DNA from: Ignavibacteriota bacterium
Lineage (GTDB): Bacteria > Bacteroidota > Ignavibacteria > Palsa-1295
DNA length: 64,000 bases
Reading direction: 5' to 3'
NCBI GenBank assembly: GCA_003151825.1
Contig: PLYO01000041.1
Span: 225,068-289,067 of the forward strand
This document shows positions 1-9,667 of this stretch, piece after piece (position 1 is the first letter of the stretch; each line of letters begins with the position of its first letter). Made by a program: the position numbers and the translations under genes. The notes beneath the pieces were generated by a model. That model saw nothing but the letters and a program-made list of their open reading frames with translations, was not told the origin of the DNA and ran no database searches.

Positions 1-129
1 AAGGAAGCATTCGCAAACGAAAATATCACTATCACCATCAATCTCAATCAAGGCTCCGAAAGCGCGACGTTCTGGACGTGCGATCTCTCGAAAGAGTATG
101 TGCACATCAACGCAAGTTATCGTTCATAA
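1..129 (+). CDS. argJ: Glutamate N-acetyltransferase ArgJ, C-terminal end only
   Basis: The window opens inside a reading frame that runs to a TAA at 127-129. Its last 42 residues include [16 protein letters not shown]. This matches the conserved ArgJ ending, a CDLT-x-DYV-x-INA-x-YRT pattern. ArgJ transfers acetyl from N-acetylornithine to glutamate in the cyclic arginine pathway. The next gene starts directly after the stop (TAAATG), so the two are probably co-transcribed and translationally coupled. Identification rests on the tail alone; the catalytic threonine region lies outside the window. Confidence 0.82.
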   Translation, partial: KEAFANENITITINLNQGSESATFWTCDLSKEYVHINASYRS

Positions 130-2049
130 ATGGAATCCAGCAAGACAATGATTCAGACGAAAGAAGACATCCTCATCGGAGCGCTGCCCTATATCCAGAG
201 GTACGAAGGCAAGACCTTTGTCATCAAGTACGGCGGTGCAGCTATGACGGACGCGGCGCTCAAGGACTCCTTCGCGAAGGATGTAACACTTCTAAAAAAG
301 ATCGGCATCAACGTTGTTATCGTTCATGGTGGCGGCAATGCCGTGAGCGAGCTTTCGACGAGCCTTGGCGTGGAGCCGCGTTTTGTCGGCGGTCAACGCT
401 ACACGGATGAAGCGACGCTCAAGATGGTCGTGATGACGCTTACCGGCACTGTGAACAAAGAGGTTGTCGGGCTCATCAATCATGCTGGTGGTAATGCTAT
501 CGGACTTTGTGGAATCGACAACAATCTTATCACCGCTAAGAAACATGCGCCGAAAGGGATCGATCTCGGTCTTGTCGGTGAGGTAGAATCGGTGAACTCC
601 GAATTTCTTAATTCTTTGATTTCGACAGGGATCATCCCGGTCATCGCTCCGGTAGGAGTTTCCACCGATGGTGAGGTCTATAATATCAATGCGGATATTG
701 CCGCGAGTGGTATAGCGCAAGCACTTGGCGCGGAGAAGCTCTTCTTCTTGAGCGACACAGAAGGCGTCATCGTCGAGGGCGAGCTTGTTCCGACGCTGAC
801 TAACGCGCGCGCGCAGCAATACATCAAGCAGGGGATTATCTCTGGCGGGATGATACCGAAGGTGAACGCCGCATTTGAGGCACTCGCGAACGGTGTGAAG
901 AAAGTCCACTTAATCAACGGCGCGGCGAAGCACTCGCTGTTGCTTGAAATCTTCACACATGAGGGTGTCGGCACGCAGATAATCCGAGAAGAGCGAGTTT
1001 TTGGGAATCGGAATGCTGGAGAGCGAGCGGCGAAGGGCATGGTTCCAAAGCAAGACCTCCTCGATTTTTCGAAAATGTCGAAGCAGGATGTCGAAGACCT
1101 TCTGCACTTGACCGATGTACTAAAGAAAACCGATGCGAAGCCGCTTGCGGGCAAACATGTTACGTTGCTATTTCAAAAGCCATCATTGCGGACACGAGTA
1201 TCGTTCGAAGTTGGCGTCTCGCAACTTGGCGGAACATCACTCTATCTTTCGAACGAGGGCATAGGCCTTGGCGAACGCGAGTCCGTCAAAGATGTTGCAC
1301 GAGTGCTTTCCTCTTATTCGGATTGCATTGTCGCGCGGCTCTTCGATCATAACGTGATTCTCGGGCTTGCCGAGCACTCCACCGTTCCGGTTATCAATGC
1401 GTTGACGGACTTGTCACATCCATGCCAGATACTTGCGGATATGTACACCGTTCGTCAATTCGGCAAGCTTCGTCCAGGACTTAAGGTTGCGTTCATCGGT
1501 GATGGCAATAACGTGGCGAACTCGTGGATCGAGATGGCTGCGATTTATCCTATGCACCTTTCGATTGCCGCGCCTACGGGCTACCATCCCGCGCCGCAAT
1601 TGCTGGAAGCTGCGCTTCGAAGCGGCATCAGTACCATTGAGATTGTCAACGATCCACGCATAGCCGCCGATAGTGCGGATGTGATTTACACCGACGTGTG
1701 GACGAGCATGGGCCAGGAGGAAGAAAAGCAAGCGCGGCTGAAGGCGTTCAAGGATTATCAAGTGAACAGCAACCTTGTTCGTCTTGCGCATCCGAACGCA
1801 CTTATCATGCACTGTCTTCCGGCGCATCGTGGGGAAGAGATTACGGAAGAAGCGATGGAGTCGAAGAACTCTGTCGTGTATGTGCAGGCAGAGAATCGTC
1901 TTCACGTACAAAAGGCGGTGCTCGCCACGCTGTTATCGGACACTTCCATATTGACGGACCCCGCTGTAGATGAAGCGGCCTTAGCTGAGGCGAACGAATA
2001 TTCGCTCGAAAATTATGAACAAACAGAAACGACAGTTTACCATTCGTGA
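130..2049 (+). CDS. argBF: Bifunctional acetylglutamate kinase / ornithine carbamoyltransferase (ArgB-ArgF fusion)
   Basis: This is one uninterrupted 639-residue frame holding two complete arginine enzymes. Residues 1 to about 290 are ArgB: the phosphate-binding IKYGGAAM and HGGGNAVS motifs are present. ArgB makes N-acetylglutamyl phosphate. Residues from about 308 to 615 are a transcarbamylase: carbamoyl-phosphate motif SLRTRVSFE, HPCQ, HCLPAHRG, and TDVWTSMG. The SMG loop is the form seen in enzymes that use ornithine rather than acetyl- or succinyl-ornithine. About 15 residues link the halves, and no stop or restart is visible. The start could be the ATG at 130 or at 148; neither has a strong ribosome site. 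The gene is flanked by argJ and argR. I am sure of both halves; that they act as one protein follows from the open frame. Confidence 0.95.
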   Translation: MESSKTMIQTKEDILIGALPYIQRYEGKTFVIKYGGAAMTDAALKDSFAKDVTLLKKIGINVVIVHGGGNAVSELSTSLGVEPRFVGGQRYTDEATLKMVVMTLTGTVNKEVVGLINHAGGNAIGLCGIDNNLITAKKHAPKGIDLGLVGEVESVNSEFLNSLISTGIIPVIAPVGVSTDGEVYNINADIAASGIAQALGAEKLFFLSDTEGVIVEGELVPTLTNARAQQYIKQGIISGGMIPKVNAAFEALANGVKKVHLINGAAKHSLLLEIFTHEGVGTQIIREERVFGNRNAGERAAKGMVPKQDLLDFSKMSKQDVEDLLHLTDVLKKTDAKPLAGKHVTLLFQKPSLRTRVSFEVGVSQLGGTSLYLSNEGIGLGERESVKDVARVLSSYSDCIVARLFDHNVILGLAEHSTVPVINALTDLSHPCQILADMYTVRQFGKLRPGLKVAFIGDGNNVANSWIEMAAIYPMHLSIAAPTGYHPAPQLLEAALRSGISTIEIVNDPRIAADSADVIYTDVWTSMGQEEEKQARLKAFKDYQVNSNLVRLAHPNALIMHCLPAHRGEEITEEAMESKNSVVYVQAENRLHVQKAVLATLLSDTSILTDPAVDEAALAEANEYSLENYEQTETTVYHS

Positions 2050-2458
2050 GATTCTCACGCAGAAGCGTGTCAGTTCGCAAGAGGATCTTGTTAAGGCTCT
2101 TAAGCAAGCTGGAATCGAAATCACACAGGCGACACTTTCGCGCGATTTGAACGAGATGGGCATCGCTCGCATGAGCACACCCGACGGGCCACGATATGTC
2201 AGCCAGGAGGCAGATGATCAACGGGTGCGTGCATTGGTTAGTTATGAGATCACATCGATTCAGCATAACGAGTGCCTCATCGTCGTGAAGACACTCGCGG
2301 GCCGGGCGCAAGGCGTGGCACAACTCATCGACTCAATGAACTCCCCGCATATACTCGGCACACTCGCCGGAGATAATACCATCTTCATCACGCCGCGCTC
2401 CTTGAAGGAGATTCCACGGCTGATCAAAGAATTACGAGCGTACATCACAACAGCATAA
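2015..2458 (+). CDS. argR: Arginine repressor ArgR
   Basis: The 147-residue product has the ArgR layout. An N-terminal winged helix carries SSQEDLVKALKQ and the recognition segment ITQATLSRDL. The C-terminal oligomerisation and arginine-binding domain contains LAGDNTIFI. ArgR hexamers bind ARG boxes when arginine is plentiful. The start lies 35 bases inside the 3' end of argBF in another frame, so translation of the two is probably coupled. Placing the repressor inside the operon it should control suggests autoregulation; I did not identify a convincing ARG box because the operon promoter lies upstream of the window. Confidence 0.93.
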   Translation: MNKQKRQFTIREILTQKRVSSQEDLVKALKQAGIEITQATLSRDLNEMGIARMSTPDGPRYVSQEADDQRVRALVSYEITSIQHNECLIVVKTLAGRAQGVAQLIDSMNSPHILGTLAGDNTIFITPRSLKEIPRLIKELRAYITTA

Positions 2459-2470
2459 CTCATCGAACAC

Positions 2471-3724
2471 ATGGCTTCAGTTAGCGGCCTCCAAGGCCTT
2501 GAAGGGGCGCGCATCGCGCTTGCTTTTTCCGGCGGACTCGATACATCCGTCATGGCGTATTGGCTTCAGAAAGAATTCGGCGCAGAGATCGTAACGGTCT
2601 CCGGCGATCTTGGTCAAGAGAAAGAATTGAACGGGATCAATGAGAAGGCGTATTCGCTCGGTGCGAAGGCTGCCTATCATGTCGATCTCAAAAAAGAATT
2701 CGCGGAGGGGTATGTCTTCCGCGCGCTCAAGGCTGGCGCGCTCTATGAAGGTGAATATCCGCTTGCAACTGCTCTCGGACGCCCATTGCTCGCAAAGACG
2801 CTCGTGGAGATAGCGCGCAAGGAAGAGTGTACCGTCGTTGCGCATGGCTGTACGGGAAAAGGCAACGATCAGATTCGTTTCGATGCAGGTGTGTGGGCGC
2901 TTGCTCCTGATCTTCGTGTAATCGCACCTGTGCGTCATTGGGAGTTCCATTCGCGCGAGGATGAAATTGCATACTGCGAGGAGAATGCAATCCCGGTTTC
3001 TGCGACGAAAAAGAATCCGTATTCTATCGACGAGAACTTGTGGGGAACGAGCATCGAGTGCGGCGTTCTCGAAGACCCGACGGTTGCGCCGCCGGAGGAT
3101 GCTTATCAACGAACTGTTTCTCCATTGGTCGCGCCGAATACTCCAGAAGAAATTTCAATTGCGTTTGAAAAGGGCGTACCGGTTGCCTTGAATGGTGAAG
3201 CGATTCATGCTGTCGAGCTTATTGTGAGACTCAACCATCTCGCGGGTGCGCACGGCATCGGCAGACTCGATATGATCGAGAACCGATTGGTCGGAATTAA
3301 GTCGCGGGAAATCTATGAAGCGCCGGGTGCGACGTTGTTGCACTATGCCCATCGCGAGCTGGAACGCCTGACGCTCGACAAATGGACTGCTCACTACAAA
3401 GCGAAAATCTCCCAGGACTATGCTGAGCTAATCTATAATGGTCTTTGGTTCTCGCCGCTTCGTGCAGCCTTCGATGCGTTCGTTGACAGCACACAGCAGA
3501 ATGTGAGCGGGACGGTCGTGGTGCAGATGTATAAGGGGAATCTCAGTATTCTTTCGCGCACATCGCCATTCTCCCTTTACGATAAGGCGCTTGCTTCCTA
3601 TACATCTGAAGATACATTCGATCATGCCGCCGGTGAAGGCTTCTCGAAAATCTTCTCGTTGCCATTGCGGACGATTGCGCGAGTGAAGGAGAATTCCAAT
3701 CAAGCGATTTCGGAATTAGCGTAG
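2471..3724 (+). CDS. argG: Argininosuccinate synthase ArgG
   Basis: The 417-residue protein joins citrulline and aspartate using ATP. The N-terminal ATP pyrophosphatase P-loop is visible as [12 protein letters not shown] near residues 17-28. [14 protein letters not shown], a signature of the family, follows. Length is within the usual 400-450 range. It begins 12 bases after argR. Its TAG stop overlaps the GTG start of argH by one base, so translational coupling is likely. Confidence 0.96.
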   Translation: MASVSGLQGLEGARIALAFSGGLDTSVMAYWLQKEFGAEIVTVSGDLGQEKELNGINEKAYSLGAKAAYHVDLKKEFAEGYVFRALKAGALYEGEYPLATALGRPLLAKTLVEIARKEECTVVAHGCTGKGNDQIRFDAGVWALAPDLRVIAPVRHWEFHSREDEIAYCEENAIPVSATKKNPYSIDENLWGTSIECGVLEDPTVAPPEDAYQRTVSPLVAPNTPEEISIAFEKGVPVALNGEAIHAVELIVRLNHLAGAHGIGRLDMIENRLVGIKSREIYEAPGATLLHYAHRELERLTLDKWTAHYKAKISQDYAELIYNGLWFSPLRAAFDAFVDSTQQNVSGTVVVQMYKGNLSILSRTSPFSLYDKALASYTSEDTFDHAAGEGFSKIFSLPLRTIARVKENSNQAISELA

Positions 3725-5118
3725 TGTCAGAAGTCAACTCCGCTCTCTGGGCCGGTCGCTTTTCAGAAGCGATCGCGGATATTGCACATCGCTTCTCGTC
3801 GAGTATTGCGCTCGATGGGAAGCTGTGGCGTGAAGATATTCGCGGTTCGATTGCTCACGCGCGGATGCTGGGCAAAACCGGCATTATTGCGATCGAAGAG
3901 TCCGATCAGATCATTGCTGGGCTAGAAGCGATTGCCCAGGACATCGAGACTGGTGCGTTCGTATTCGATGCTTCGATGGAAGATGTGCATCTTGCCATCG
4001 AAAAGCGGTTGACGCAGCAGATCGGTAGCGTAGGTGGAAAGCTCCATACAGGACGCAGCCGCAATGACCAAGTTGCACTCGATGAGAGGCTCTATCTGAA
4101 ACGAGCAATTCCCGAGTTGACTGGCAAAGTTTCGGAGGTTATGAATTCGCTGCTTGCTGTTGCCGAGAAGCACATCGAGACAATTCTGCCGGGCTACACG
4201 CATCTACAACGGGCGCAGCCTGTTCTGCTTAGTCATCATCTGCTTGCGTATGTTGAAATGTTCGGGCGCGATAGCGAGCGATTGAACGATTGCCTTCGCC
4301 GCGTGGATCGCTCGCCGCTCGGTGCCGCTGCGTTTGCGGGAACATCCTATCCGATTAGCCGCGAGATGACTTCTATTGAATTAGAATTCGCATCAGTTCT
4401 GGCAAACTCCATCGATGCAGTGAGCGACCGCGACTATCTCATTGAACTTGTCTCCGCTTGTAGCATCATCATGATGCACTTAAGCCGGATGGCGGAGGAG
4501 TTGGTGATTTGGTCCACGAAGGAATTCGGGTATGTCACTATGTCAGATGCTGTGACGACAGGATCAAGCATTATGCCACAGAAGAAGAATCCGGACATGG
4601 CGGAGCTGATTCGAGGCAAGGTGGGACGGGTCTATGGCTCACTCATCAATCTTCTGACGACGATGAAGGCGCTTCCTCTCGCATATAATCGCGACATGCA
4701 AGAGGACAAACAACCGATGTTCGATGCGATCGAAACCACGGGCGGCTCGCTTGAAATGATGGCCTTCCTCTTGCGCGAGACAACGTTTCATTCGGCGCGG
4801 ATGCTCTCGGAAGTTCAGAATGATCTACTCACCGCTACTGAAATCGCAGACTATCTCACCCGAAAAGGTGTCCCGTTCCGGGAGGCGCATGGGATTACGG
4901 GAAGCATTGTTGCGTATGCGGTTGATCACAACTTACCGCTCATCTCAATACCGCTCGATGTGTTGCAAAGCTATTCGCTCCAGTTCAAGGAAGACATCTA
5001 TGGTTACCTCAATCCGATGACCAGCGTTCGGGAGAAGACGACGGTTGGCAGCACGAATCCCGATATGGTTCGAAAGGCAATTGCGCGCTGGAATGTGAAG
5101 CTTGGGAGAATGAAGTAG
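3724..5118 (+). CDS. argH: Argininosuccinate lyase ArgH
   Basis: The 464-residue protein cleaves argininosuccinate to arginine and fumarate and belongs to the fumarase/aspartase superfamily. The signature GSSIMPQKKNPD (catalytic serine loop) is present, as are GRSRNDQVALD and GYTHLQRAQP. The start is a GTG overlapping the argG stop. This ends the arginine operon: the next gene converges on it with only five bases between the stop codons. Confidence 0.96.
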   Translation: MSEVNSALWAGRFSEAIADIAHRFSSSIALDGKLWREDIRGSIAHARMLGKTGIIAIEESDQIIAGLEAIAQDIETGAFVFDASMEDVHLAIEKRLTQQIGSVGGKLHTGRSRNDQVALDERLYLKRAIPELTGKVSEVMNSLLAVAEKHIETILPGYTHLQRAQPVLLSHHLLAYVEMFGRDSERLNDCLRRVDRSPLGAAAFAGTSYPISREMTSIELEFASVLANSIDAVSDRDYLIELVSACSIIMMHLSRMAEELVIWSTKEFGYVTMSDAVTTGSSIMPQKKNPDMAELIRGKVGRVYGSLINLLTTMKALPLAYNRDMQEDKQPMFDAIETTGGSLEMMAFLLRETTFHSARMLSEVQNDLLTATEIADYLTRKGVPFREAHGITGSIVAYAVDHNLPLISIPLDVLQSYSLQFKEDIYGYLNPMTSVREKTTVGSTNPDMVRKAIARWNVKLGRMK

Positions 5119-5123
5119 CCGGA

Positions 5124-5486
5124 TCAGAATCGAACATAGTTGCTCACAACTGAGTCCTTCACCGCCTGGAACGCAACAGCGGACTCCGCACCCCAATTGA
5201 TATTGAAAATAAGGGTTCCGTTTGCGTCGGACTTCAGTATAGCTCCGTTCACAGTAACGGTATCGAAGATCCCATCCGGTGCGAACAGTGCCGTTAGTTT
5301 GGCCCCACTCAGAGGAGTTCCATTCTTCGAAACCTGAAGCGTAAAAGACTCAATCAGACTGCCGGGCGGTCTGTTGTAATTTGAGACGGAGAGTTGCAAC
5401 GGGTAAGTCTGACCCGATTGAGATACGGAGTCCGAGCAGCCGTTGGCGAAAAGGCAAAGTGCGAGGCAGAGTAAAATTCGTTTCAT
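5124..5486 (-). CDS. Small putative lipoprotein with an Ig-like fold
   Basis: I place the start at the ATG on 5486, which gives 120 residues. The N-terminus MKRILLCLALCLFANGC is a lipoprotein signal with cysteine at the lipobox end, and AGGAA lies about six bases upstream. The longer open frame upstream of this ATG has no signal and is probably not translated. The mature part has the alternating pattern of a bacterial Ig-like strand domain (LQVSKNGTPLSGAKLTAL, then DANGTLIFNI). It probably sits in the outer membrane or facing the periplasm. The function is unknown. Confidence 0.72.
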   Translation of the reverse strand: MKRILLCLALCLFANGCSDSVSQSGQTYPLQLSVSNYNRPPGSLIESFTLQVSKNGTPLSGAKLTALFAPDGIFDTVTVNGAILKSDANGTLIFNINWGAESAVAFQAVKDSVVSNYVRF

Positions 5487-5583
5487 AGATTTCCTAAACC
5501 CATGAGCAACAGGAAGGATTCTATAAGTTTGGTTCATCGCGCTTCTTTGGAAGCGATTCAATCGTCTTTCGGGTTGTACCGTC

Positions 5584-7635
5584 ATGTCCGACCAAAGCCC
5601 CGTTCTTGCTCCAAAACGATTCATACTGAAGCGATCGTCCGAGGTCGCGCGCGTCGATGAATCGAAATTCAAGGTTCGGTACGAACAGGAGCTAAACGTC
5701 GGACAGTTCGAGGCCGTCAAGCACCGCGATGGACCCGCTCTCGTCATTGCGGGAGCTGGGACGGGTAAGACACGAACCTTGACTTATCGCGTCGCTCGCT
5801 TGGTAGAACAGGGCGTCGATCCAAAATCAATTCTACTGCTTACCTTTACACGGCGCGCATCTCAAGAAATGCTGCGGCGTGCCTCCGCACTCCTGCATGA
5901 TCGCGCTGCGGAGAACGTTTCGGGCGGGACATTCCACTCGTTTGCTAATATCACGCTCCGCCACTATGCGAATCTGATTGGTTACACCAACGATTTCTCC
6001 ATACTCGACGGCGGCGATTCGCAAGATGCGATCAATCTGTTGCGGACGCGGATGGGCCTTGCAACTGCTCGACGTAGATTCCCGAAGAAGACAACGCTGG
6101 GTACAATGTTCTCGCTTGCCGTGAACAAGCTGATTCCGCTGGAGCAGGTCGTTGAAGAGAATTATCCGCATTTTATGGATGATCTCGGTGAGATCATCCG
6201 GTTGTCCGAAGGTTATCACGCCTACAAGCGCAAGTCGAACGCGATGGACTATGATGACTTGCTTACAAATCTCGTCCTGCTCCTCGAAACCAATGCTCCC
6301 GTGCGACAGGCACTTGCGAAGAAATATCGCTACATCATGGTCGATGAGTATCAGGATGTCAACCGTTTACAAGCGCGAATTGTAACACTACTCTCAGGAG
6401 ATGATCCGAGCAGAGCGAACGTGATGGTAGTGGGTGATGATGCACAATCCATCTACAGGTTTCGCGGTGCGGAAGTCGAGAACATCTTCGAATTTCCTTC
6501 GCAGTACCCTGGCGCGGTCGTCATTCCGCTCGAAGAGAATTACCGCTCGACGATGCCGATTCTCACACTGACAAACCACATCATCTCGATGGCGACACGG
6601 CGCTATGAGAAGATGCTCTATTCGCGTCACGCGAACGGAGAGATGCCGCAGATTGTCTGTGCGGAGAATGAAGCGCAACAATCGCTTTATGTCGTAGAGA
6701 AGATCCTCGAATATCGAGAGATGGGTGTGAGCCTCAATGACATCGCGGTGCTCTTCCGCTCGGGCTATATGTCGTTCGATCTCGAATTGGAATTGCAGCG
6801 TGCGAATATTCCGTTCCAGAAATTTGGTGGAATGAAGTTTATCGAAACTTCTCATGTCAAGGACTTGACCGCGATGCTTCGCGTGTTGCAGAATCCGCAG
6901 GATGCCATTAGTTGGTATCGCATATTACTGTTACACGATGGGGTAGGTCCGAAGACGGCGGAGAAAATCGTTCAGGACATCTCGGATGGCAAAGTATCGG
7001 TTAAGCAATTCAGTGAAGGAGTGATCGAAGGTACTGTACCTGCGCCATTCGAATTCGCGAAGATGCCGCGAAACGTTGTTGATCTCTTTGCTACGCTGCG
7101 ATACGTTGCGAACGATAGATTGACACCACCGGAGAAGGTCGAGCATCTCATCGAATACTACAAACCGATTCTGCGCCGCAAGTACGACGACCACCAAAAG
7201 CGCGAGAAAGACATCGAGACCTTCCAGCTTATCACGGAGCGGTATCGCTCGCTGACATCACTCTTGAGTGATCTCTCGCTCGACCCTCCGACGGAGTCGA
7301 TGACGGAGATGCAGGAGAGTACGCGGGATAATGAGATTCTGACGCTGAGCACAATACATTCCGCGAAAGGGCTTGAATGGAACTCCGTCATAATCACAAA
7401 TTGTCTTGATGGCCGTTTCCCATCGATTCATGCTGCTCGTGACCCAGAAGATTTGGAAGAAGAGCGGCGGCTGATGTATGTTGCTGCAACTCGCGCGAAG
7501 GAGCATTTAATTATCACCTATCCGACGAATCTGTATGATCGCGAATCGGGTATCGTACTCTCGAAGCCAAGCCGGTTTATCGATGGGTTGGTAGATAAAG
7601 AACTCGCCGAAGGGTGGGTGATAGCGGAGGAATAA
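5584..7635 (+). CDS. UvrD/Rep/PcrA-type superfamily 1 DNA helicase
   Basis: The 683-residue protein has the full SF1A motif set. Motif I is IAGAGTGKTRT (lysine about residue 62), Ia LLTFTRRAS, II VDEYQDVN, III GDDAQSIYRFRGA, IV LEENYRS, V STIHSAKGLEW, VI YVAATRAKEHL. These helicases move 3' to 5' on single-stranded DNA during repair and restart of replication. There is no nuclease or C-terminal UvrD Tudor extension that I can see, and the protein is a little shorter than E. coli UvrD. It is divergent from the lipoprotein gene, with 97 bases between starts. Confidence 0.92.
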   Translation: MSDQSPVLAPKRFILKRSSEVARVDESKFKVRYEQELNVGQFEAVKHRDGPALVIAGAGTGKTRTLTYRVARLVEQGVDPKSILLLTFTRRASQEMLRRASALLHDRAAENVSGGTFHSFANITLRHYANLIGYTNDFSILDGGDSQDAINLLRTRMGLATARRRFPKKTTLGTMFSLAVNKLIPLEQVVEENYPHFMDDLGEIIRLSEGYHAYKRKSNAMDYDDLLTNLVLLLETNAPVRQALAKKYRYIMVDEYQDVNRLQARIVTLLSGDDPSRANVMVVGDDAQSIYRFRGAEVENIFEFPSQYPGAVVIPLEENYRSTMPILTLTNHIISMATRRYEKMLYSRHANGEMPQIVCAENEAQQSLYVVEKILEYREMGVSLNDIAVLFRSGYMSFDLELELQRANIPFQKFGGMKFIETSHVKDLTAMLRVLQNPQDAISWYRILLLHDGVGPKTAEKIVQDISDGKVSVKQFSEGVIEGTVPAPFEFAKMPRNVVDLFATLRYVANDRLTPPEKVEHLIEYYKPILRRKYDDHQKREKDIETFQLITERYRSLTSLLSDLSLDPPTESMTEMQESTRDNEILTLSTIHSAKGLEWNSVIITNCLDGRFPSIHAARDPEDLEEERRLMYVAATRAKEHLIITYPTNLYDRESGIVLSKPSRFIDGLVDKELAEGWVIAEE

Positions 7636-7678
7636 TGACAAGAACAGGTGGCATGGAATCGAACTTTGGAGATTTGGG

Positions 7679-8587
7679 ATGGATCGAATGAAAGCGTACA
7701 TGTTCGAGATTCTGAGGAAGGCACTTGTCGCGACTACTGGTCGTGGCTATGATCGTACGCCTGCGATAAATGATCTGCACCACAAGCTCGCGTACCGTCT
7801 GCATAAGATGCTACCGTTCTTCCGCATCCGCGGCGTGCAGAAAATATCCGTGCCGGGATTGCCTGACAAGTTCATCTATGTGCGAGCCGAAGATGGGGGA
7901 GTGGCGCATCAGTTCATCATGTATCATCAGTACGAGCCTTTCGAAACGGAGATCGTTCGGCAGGAGTTGAAGCCGGGGATGAAGGTCTATAATATCGGCG
8001 CTAACGTAGGATATTACGTGCTTGTGGCGTCTGAATGCGTTGGCACGAATGGCATCGTGTGTGGATTTGAACCGGCGCCATCGAATCTTTTTCTGCTCCA
8101 TAAGATGGTTCAGGAGAATCATCTCGCCAATGTGAGGATATTCGGTGCCGCACTTGGAGATCGCGATGGCATTGCCGGTTTGGCCCTGAGCGAATCCAAC
8201 TCCGGCGATCACCAGCTGCGCGATTATCCCGACCGCGAGCAAGTCCCAGTGCCGATTCACTCTGTCGATGGACTCTGTGCGCGCGGAGTGCCAGAACCCG
8301 ATGTCATCCTGATGGATGTGCAAGGATCGGAGCTTGAGGTGTTGCGTGGTATGCGAGGATACATTCGCTCCGGCAAGCCGAGTATTATCTTCACCGAGTT
8401 TGCACCCAAAACCTTGAACGAACGAGAAGAAAACGGTGCAAAGGAATTCCTCGATCTACTGACATCGAATGGATACTCTTTGACGATCTTGGACGAGAAG
8501 CAGAAGCGTCTTATTCCTACAACGACCGAAGAGCTACTCCGCGATACCGTTGGATACGAAGAGAAGAATCTGCTATGCAAACGATGA
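7679..8587 (+). CDS. FkbM family SAM-dependent methyltransferase
   Basis: The 302-residue protein carries the FkbM fold. SAM motif I appears as VYNIGANVGYYVLVA, followed by CGFEPAPSNLFLL and the family-specific ILMDVQGSELEVLRGM and IIFTEFAP. Such enzymes O-methylate sugars or other small metabolites, often in surface glycan or natural product pathways. No glycan cluster adjoins it here, so the substrate is unknown. The start may be the ATG at 7679 or at 7688. The gene converges on the following reductase gene. Confidence 0.88.
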   Translation: MDRMKAYMFEILRKALVATTGRGYDRTPAINDLHHKLAYRLHKMLPFFRIRGVQKISVPGLPDKFIYVRAEDGGVAHQFIMYHQYEPFETEIVRQELKPGMKVYNIGANVGYYVLVASECVGTNGIVCGFEPAPSNLFLLHKMVQENHLANVRIFGAALGDRDGIAGLALSESNSGDHQLRDYPDREQVPVPIHSVDGLCARGVPEPDVILMDVQGSELEVLRGMRGYIRSGKPSIIFTEFAPKTLNEREENGAKEFLDLLTSNGYSLTILDEKQKRLIPTTTEELLRDTVGYEEKNLLCKR

Positions 8588-8615
8588 TGATGTAAAGCCT
8601 TAAATTATGATGGTA

Positions 8616-9500
8616 CTACACTAAGTTCTTCGCTTTGGGTTTCTTGACATCCTCTCTTAACATGGCATTGATCTCGCTTACGACATCCTGTGCGAGTGTT
8701 ATCTTCGAGACCGACAGATTTTCCAGAACGTGCTGCTTCGATGTTGAACCGGGGATCGGAATAATTGTGGGTGAAAGTCCACGCAAGCCAAGGAGTGCCA
8801 ATTGATATGGCGTCAGCGATCTCTCTCGTGCTGCTTGATTGAACCGCTCGGAGAGTGTTTCAAGCATGTAGGGAGTAAGATGGCCCGTTAGTGGGCCATA
8901 GGCAATGAAGGCAACATCATTGGCTTCGCAGAAACGGAAAATGGGATCGTCCCACTTTGCTTGGTAGCCCAAGACCGAAAGCTGGTTCTGAATAGAAGAG
9001 ACATCTACTATCTCTTTAGCCAACGTCAGTTGTTTAAGGCTCGCATTGGAAATTCCGATGTGCTTTATCTTGCCTTCCTCACGCAGTCGCGCGAGTTCCC
9101 CCAAGCTATCGGCATACGGGACGGTCGGATCCGGTCTGTGATATTGATACAAGTCAATTGTTTCGGCTCCCATATTTTTGAGACTGGCTTCGCACGCTGC
9201 GCGCAAGTAGGCAGGATTGCCACATGGCTTCCAAGCTCCTTCCGGCCGCGTGAATCCGCCTTTCGTTGCAACGATAACATTCTTGCGCCCCATGAATTTC
9301 GAAACGATGCGGTCTCCATAACCAAATTCTTTCTCATTCAAACAATAGGCGTCAGCAGTATCGATAAAGTTCAGACCTGCTTCATCGATCAGTTCTTCTA
9401 TCATTCGAATGGATTCTGCTTCCGTGGGTCGGTCATTCTCGATGCATAACGACATGGTGCCAAAGCCAATTGCTGTGCCTGCGAGTGGGTTGTTAGACAT
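8616..9500 (-). CDS. Aldo/keto reductase
   Basis: The 294-residue protein is an NADPH-dependent (beta/alpha)8 reductase. Family landmarks are FIDTADAY (catalytic Asp and Tyr), VATKGG (Lys), YQYHRPDP (His) and the C-terminal cofactor-binding IIPIPGSTSKQHVLENL. The substrate cannot be read from the sequence. It is transcribed alone, upstream of a 167-base gap in which I see no gene. Confidence 0.9.
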   Translation of the reverse strand: MSNNPLAGTAIGFGTMSLCIENDRPTEAESIRMIEELIDEAGLNFIDTADAYCLNEKEFGYGDRIVSKFMGRKNVIVATKGGFTRPEGAWKPCGNPAYLRAACEASLKNMGAETIDLYQYHRPDPTVPYADSLGELARLREEGKIKHIGISNASLKQLTLAKEIVDVSSIQNQLSVLGYQAKWDDPIFRFCEANDVAFIAYGPLTGHLTPYMLETLSERFNQAARERSLTPYQLALLGLRGLSPTIIPIPGSTSKQHVLENLSVSKITLAQDVVSEINAMLREDVKKPKAKNLV

Positions 9501-9667
9501 GAGTTAGATTCGTTACAATTATGTGGATGTTCAATCTGGAAGTATTGTAACACGTCAATACATTCTATGTGGTTTCCTCGAAACTCGCGATTTCAGATTA
9601 TGTTCGCAAGTATATTTTGCTCACACATTCCACACATAGTATTCCACAGTGATTCTATCACAACTGC

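Noticed and set aside
292..909. Long minus-strand frames opposite argBF
   Set aside because: They lie wholly antisense to a strongly supported gene and their proteins look like random, Arg/Asp-rich translations.
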